The notes beneath the pieces are model-generated. The model saw only the letters and a program-made list of their open reading frames with translations. It ran no database searches and was not told the DNA's origin. From assembly GCF_000485595.1 (NCBI RefSeq), contig NW_014577162.1, forward strand, positions 78,136 through 100,022: a DNA stretch of 21,887 nt, given 5' to 3'. This DNA comes from Priapulus caudatus (Eukaryota; Priapulida; Priapulimorpha; Priapulimorphida; Priapulidae). Numbering within the stretch: the first letter of the stretch is position 1; every line of letters begins with the position of its first letter. The position numbers and the translations under genes are program-made. Shown in pieces: positions 17,520-21,887 of this stretch.

Positions 17520-20500
17520 ATGAGCGGCAAGCGATCGTTTACGATTGATTATGCGAATGACCAATGGTTGAAAGATGGCGAACCCTTTCGTTACATAGCG
17601 GGCGCGATGCATTATTTCCGCATTCCAAGAGAATACTGGAGGGATCGAATGTCAAAGATGGCTGCTTCTGGACTGAATGCTATTCAAACGTAATACTGAA
17701 ATATATTCACCAAAATGTCAAGATAAATGATATTCTTCTGATTTAAAAATTTCCTCAATTACACATGACAAATACTCAAATGAGGTGACTTGTGCACGTT
17801 TTAGGTACATCTCGTGGAATATGCACGAACCTCAACCAGGAGTGTTTGATTTCAAAGGCAATCATGACTTTGAATCATATATCCGATTAGCGCAGGAGAT
17901 GGGCTTTGTCGTCATTTTACGTATCGGACCATACATAGACTGTGAGCGAGACATGGTAAAGTATATTTAGCTGACAATGAATCCATTTTTTCACGTGTGC
18001 TATATAACTTATATAACATACTATAATAAGTTGATAAAATTCCACATTTTAATCAATCATTCTGTGAAGCTTTTATATTTGCGAGGGTGGGTGGAGATTT
18101 TAAACCATGTATTCTGTGCAGGGAGGACTACCGTTCTGGCTACTTCAACAGAACCCCAATATGCGATTACGCACTAAAGACCCAGCTTACCTCAAACACG
18201 TCGACAGGTGGCTTGACATTTTGCTCCCTAGAGTGAAACGACTCCTCTATGCCACCGGAGGACCTGTGATAACAGTGCAGGTATATTTAAACACGAAACT
18301 TGTCACGTAGCCGCAGCAAAACAGTGTTATAACCACATGAATTTCTAATGTGAGAAATAATTTATAAATCACTTGTATTGCACTGAGAAGGATAAGCTGT
18401 ACGATTGCACTAACAGGTAGAGAATGAATACGGCAGTTACTATGCATGTGACTTTGACTACATGCACCACCTCCGGGATAAAGTACGATTGGCCCTCGGT
18501 AATGAAACCGTGCTCTTCACTACGGACGGTGGTGCCGATTACTTCCTGAAATGTGGCAAGGTTGACGGCTTGTATGCGACAGTAGATTTCGGAGCAGGTT
18601 GGTTGAATTTTGCATTTTCCGATAATCTAGATTATTGAAAATCGACCGACGTTGCTAATAGTGAATATTGTATTTCGTTAAGGAGAGCGTGTTTGTTCAT
18701 GTGACATGTTATTTTGATTTTTAAGGAGGTGATGTAAAGGCGGCATTTAGAGCGCAGCGCAACCATGAGCCACACGGGCCACTTGTCAATTCTGAGTTTT
18801 ACCCAGGATGGATAGATCATTGGGGCTATAAGCATGCAACCGTAGATGCCAGTAGTGTGGCTGTAACCCTGAGACAAATACTTGAAGCAAATGCTAGTGT
18901 AACCATGTAAGTCCATGTGATGTAGAGACCAGTTAGCTTTTAATAATAGTGTCCTTGACGTTTAGTAGAATTTTAATTATATAAATATTAATTTATTAAC
19001 GAAAATCATGAAGTATTATCCTTAATCAGAGGCTAATGCTTTTTCATGGGCATCTGTATTGTCAGATAATAGATTGATCATGACTGATTATGATTCTAAT
19101 AAATGGAATTTGCTTACATAAATTTTACCATTGAACTTTTTAGATACATGTTTGAAGGTGGCACATCATTTGGCTTTGAGAATGGTAATACTTTAATAGT
19201 ATAAGTATAGTATAGTAAATAATAGTGTAGTATAATTAATAAGTATAATTTAAAAAAGACACACAAACTTTAGGTGCACTTAACTTTTGTATGTTATATA
19301 ATTTTATTTATAATCAAATATCTTGTGTTTCATGTGTAGTATGAACCTAACCAACAGAATATCTATTACATTGACTTTTGCCTCTTGTTTAGCAGTTCAC
19401 TGGAGTACGTATGATCATATTTTTTATTGGTTTTCTATTATATCAGTTGCTATTTCTATGATATGCTGGTAGGTGCAAATCTCGGTGACAGTTTCATGCC
19501 AAGTCCAACCAGCTATGACTTTGATGCCCCCCTGAATGAAGCTGGAGACATCACTCACAAGTACTTGGTCCTTCGGAATGTTATTAGAAAGGTATTACAC
19601 CCTTGGCTCCTACCGTGGAACAGGGCCATAGCCAGAGGTAAATTTTGTAGGAGGCAAATGTTGTGAGTTAAAGAACAAGGAGCGAAGCGAGCCAATAGGG
19701 CGTGGGATATGGGGCCCGCTTAAGGGCCTCAGAAGCCAACGGTTATATGGTGCTCTGTCGTGCATTCTCTGCATATATTACATCTAAATTTCCATTTCAG
19801 CTGGGGGACTACAAATTTTGTAGGAGGCATTTGCCTCCTATTGCCTAATGGTAGCTACGGCCCTGCCGTGGAATGGCTTTCAGCACTTCTTCACTTGCAG
19901 TGATTTCAGTCACGTGTGATGTTTAGGATTGTATACACTGAGATTTTTGATTAACCTAAGGATGAACCTTGCACCTGTGATAAGAATAATCTTGCAATAG
20001 TATTTTGACCAATGTTTTAAAATAATTTAATTGAGCTATTGATCTGGAGTGATTGACAGGTTGCTCTAGAAAATCAGCTTTATGGCAGTAGCCTTCTAAA
20101 TTCACTGCACAGTAGTAAAGTGCCGAAAAGTAGACAATTTGGTGTGAATGCATGATAAAAAACATAAACCATTTTTTGTTTGAATGACCTAGCAAAATTA
20201 TCTAACCTCTAAGCAGGGTGGTTGTATAGTTATGTCGCTCAGGCAGATAGGTCAATTACTACAATTCTATTCTTTTCAGTTCAATCCTTTGCCACCAGGA
20301 CCTATTCCCAAAAACCTACCTAAAGCAGCTTATGGACCAATCAAGTTCTCAAAGGTAAGGTTGATTTATAGTTTTGAATATGAATTTTGAGTAAATAACT
20401 GAAAATGAGTTTCTCCTGCATAAATTCAGTGTAAATGGCATTTTTACACATGTGGTATATCTTCAACCATTTTAGATGGGCACAATATTTACCGTGCTTC

Positions 20501-20676
20501 CAACTCTGTGTCCACTGGGACCCATTCGTTCAGTTCATCCTCAAAGCTTTGAGCAAATAGGACAAGACTACGGCTTCGTTCTCTACAGGACAACTGTTGT
20601 TGGTACAGCTCCATTATATGAACATCTGCTTGATCTCCACAGTGTCAGGGATCATGCTCACATATATGTCAACCAG
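17520..20676 (+). CDS. GLB1-like: GH35 beta-galactosidase, 3'-truncated (right copy)
   Basis: Nine exons: 17520-17689, 17805-17955, 18122-18280, 18417-18597, 18726-18906, 19144-19184, 19473-19591, 20280-20354 and 20476-20676. All have GT-AG introns, and together they form one open phase of 1278 nt (426 codons). Family landmarks in order are [79 protein letters not shown] and YGFVLYRTT. Counting from the 17520 ATG, the acid/base glutamate of the NEY motif is residue 164 (codon 18426-18428) and the nucleophile of SEFYPGW is residue 244 (18794-18796). They are 80 apart, as in human GLB1 (E188/E268). The catalytic TIM barrel is complete, but about 200 C-terminal residues are missing because repeat B begins about 110 bp after the ninth exon. 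The true N-terminus with a signal peptide is uncertain. Confidence 0.9.
18417..18597 (+). CDS. GLB1-like: GH35 exon 4 with acid/base glutamate
   Basis: The acceptor ACTAACAG precedes GTAGAGAATGAATACGG and the donor GTTGGT follows 18597. It encodes [15 protein letters not shown] through [11 protein letters not shown] to VDFGAG. The second glutamate of VENEY is the GH35 proton donor. Confidence 0.9.
18726..18906 (+). CDS. GLB1-like: GH35 exon 5 with nucleophile
   Basis: The acceptor TTTTTAAG precedes GAGGTGATG and the donor GTAAGT follows 18906. It encodes [10 protein letters not shown] and then [15 protein letters not shown]. The glutamate of SEFYPGW is the catalytic nucleophile. Confidence 0.9.
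19621..19865 (+). mobile_element. hAT-type non-autonomous element in intron 7 (right copy)
   Basis: 245 bp from CAGGGCCATAGC to GCTACGGCCCTG, with the 8-bp target CCGTGGAA exactly repeated on both sides (19613-19620 and 19866-19873). CAGGG termini and 8-bp duplications are hAT hallmarks. The word TTTTGTAGGAGGCA occurs near both ends as part of the longer sub-terminal repeats. It encodes no transposase. Confidence 0.92.
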
Positions 20677-20789
20677 GTACCATTGTGTACAAACATGTAC
20701 AATTGATTGATTTGCATAATTTATATTGCTTGCTTTCTAGCTTATAAAAATGGTCACATTTTCGTTCTCAATTGATTTACTAAAATGGC

Positions 20790-21838
20790 CATTGTACGGC
20801 AATGTCTCATAGTAATGGCACATGTATGTATATTTAAAAACTGGTTTGAAATGACTGGTGGAACAATGAACGGCATTTGGAAAAACGGAAAAACGACATT
20901 TGGAAAAAAACTAATGAACGGCGGGGTTTCAATTGACTGGTGCATTGATTACACTATAGTCAGTTTATTTTCTTAAATATTAATTACGTCAACACTTGGA
21001 TAGCAACAACCTATCGCACTAGCTTTATTAGTAAGTATGTATACCATTCACATGCTTTTAAGAATGCAATAACTGTTGTAATAATTAATATATATAAAAA
21101 AACTAACCCATATTACTGTGTTTGTGATTGTGAGTGCGACTGTGAGGAAATGTAAACAAACTGTGTCCAGTTTCATAGTGACTGATAATTAATGTCGGTT
21201 GTCATAAATGCCATGCCGATCCCCGCAATCGCTGCCTAATCGCAATCGCACGTCCGCACGATATAATAGAATACTGCCACAGAATTGCATCAGCACCATT
21301 ACAACGCAGAAAAATCACAACACAAGACAACAGTTCAGACCTTTGGTTCAGACGACAAACCGACCTCTCTCCACGAAACCAATTTTTGTAAGGTCGCTAC
21401 CACACCCCGCCAAAATTAAAAATTAGCTATTAATTAATTAAAACATCGAATCTTGACATATTTACCACAAATATGAACTATTTTGCTTTTATTTCTGATG
21501 TTTCTAGTTTTTTAATGATATATAGATACTCTGAATTTGGATAATGGTTTATTTATAATATTTGCTAATTTAATAGCCAACTTTAGCCAAGCGACCACTA
21601 AAAAATATAACAAGTTAACAACAACGTGACGGGGCGGCGCTGAACTGAAGATCGCGTATTCGAATTTCTCCGTCTAAATTAACTAAACAGAATTTTAAAT
21701 AGATTAATATCTAGACAGTCCGACACTATACCAATGGCAATCTCGCGATTAGTTATTATTCCTTTAACATTGCTGGCGTTGCATCAAAATGTGCTTTCGG
21801 TATGTCATGATGATGATGTTGTCATTTTATTGTTGATG
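20790..21838 (-). repeat. Repeat B, intact inverted copy
   Basis: Reverse complement of 12222-13030 plus 15246-15478, read without the 2.2-kb insert. The edges are near TTGTACGGCAATGTC on the left and GTCATTTTATTGTTGATGCT on the right. It begins inside the intron after exon 9 of the right beta-galactosidase copy. One difference from the other copy is an extra 13 bases around 21340 (a second TCAGAC block). It has no recognised coding content. Confidence 0.88.
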
Positions 21839-21887
21839 CTTAAAGCCGCACAATGCGCATCCAAACGCTAATTTCTCCAGTACTAGA
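21839..21887. other. Right edge, unassigned
   Basis: 49 bp beyond the end of repeat B. It is not shared with the other B copy and no feature is visible. Confidence 0.5.

Overview
The window looks like nuclear DNA of an invertebrate animal. It is AT-rich, its genes have GT-AG introns of roughly 100-1400 bp, it carries CCCTAA telomere-type repeats inside a mobile element, and it is dense in LTR, hAT-like, piggyBac-like and foldback elements. The one recognisable cellular gene is a lysosomal-type GH35 beta-galactosidase (GLB1 / GLB1-like family). Nothing in the sequence fixes the phylum.

Layout, left to right: (1) 1-1544, no recognisable gene. (2) 1545-2590, a degenerate 21-bp satellite present in both orientations. 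(3) 2635-9017, minus strand, a GH35 beta-galactosidase with a full set of exons down to its stop codon, but with small frameshifts in many exons. (4) 9193-10105, minus strand, an internally deleted Ty3/gypsy-type LTR element just upstream of that gene. It carries a 102-bp stretch of pure G/C and a foldback. (5) 10106-12221, non-coding spacer with two similar hairpins exactly 200 bp apart and a long foldback element (11683-12150). (6) 12222-13030 plus 15246-15478, a 1.04-kb repeat (here called B) split by a 2.2-kb insert holding several nested elements. (7) 15574-17310, plus strand, a second copy of the LTR element that still holds the second half of reverse transcriptase and the start of RNase H, the latter interrupted by a 444-bp inverted-repeat transposon. 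(8) 17520-20676, plus strand, a second GH35 copy with nine exons in one open phase (426 codons), lacking its C-terminal exons. (9) 20790-21838, an inverted, uninterrupted copy of B that cuts off this second gene.

The order is therefore A - spacer - B - A(inverted) - B(inverted), with arms of about 4.6 and 5.2 kb around A. Either this is a real inverted duplication, with LTR elements at the inner ends and repeat B at the broken end, or it is two haplotypes or a chimeric read joined during assembly. The left arm is full of one-base insertions and deletions in exons, introns and transposons alike, which fits uncorrected long-read error as well as pseudogene decay. The right arm's exons are clean.

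No new defence, RNA or enzyme system can be claimed. The points most worth checking are the inverted architecture, the paired hairpins with compensating bases, the pure G/C insertion and the retroelement foldback.
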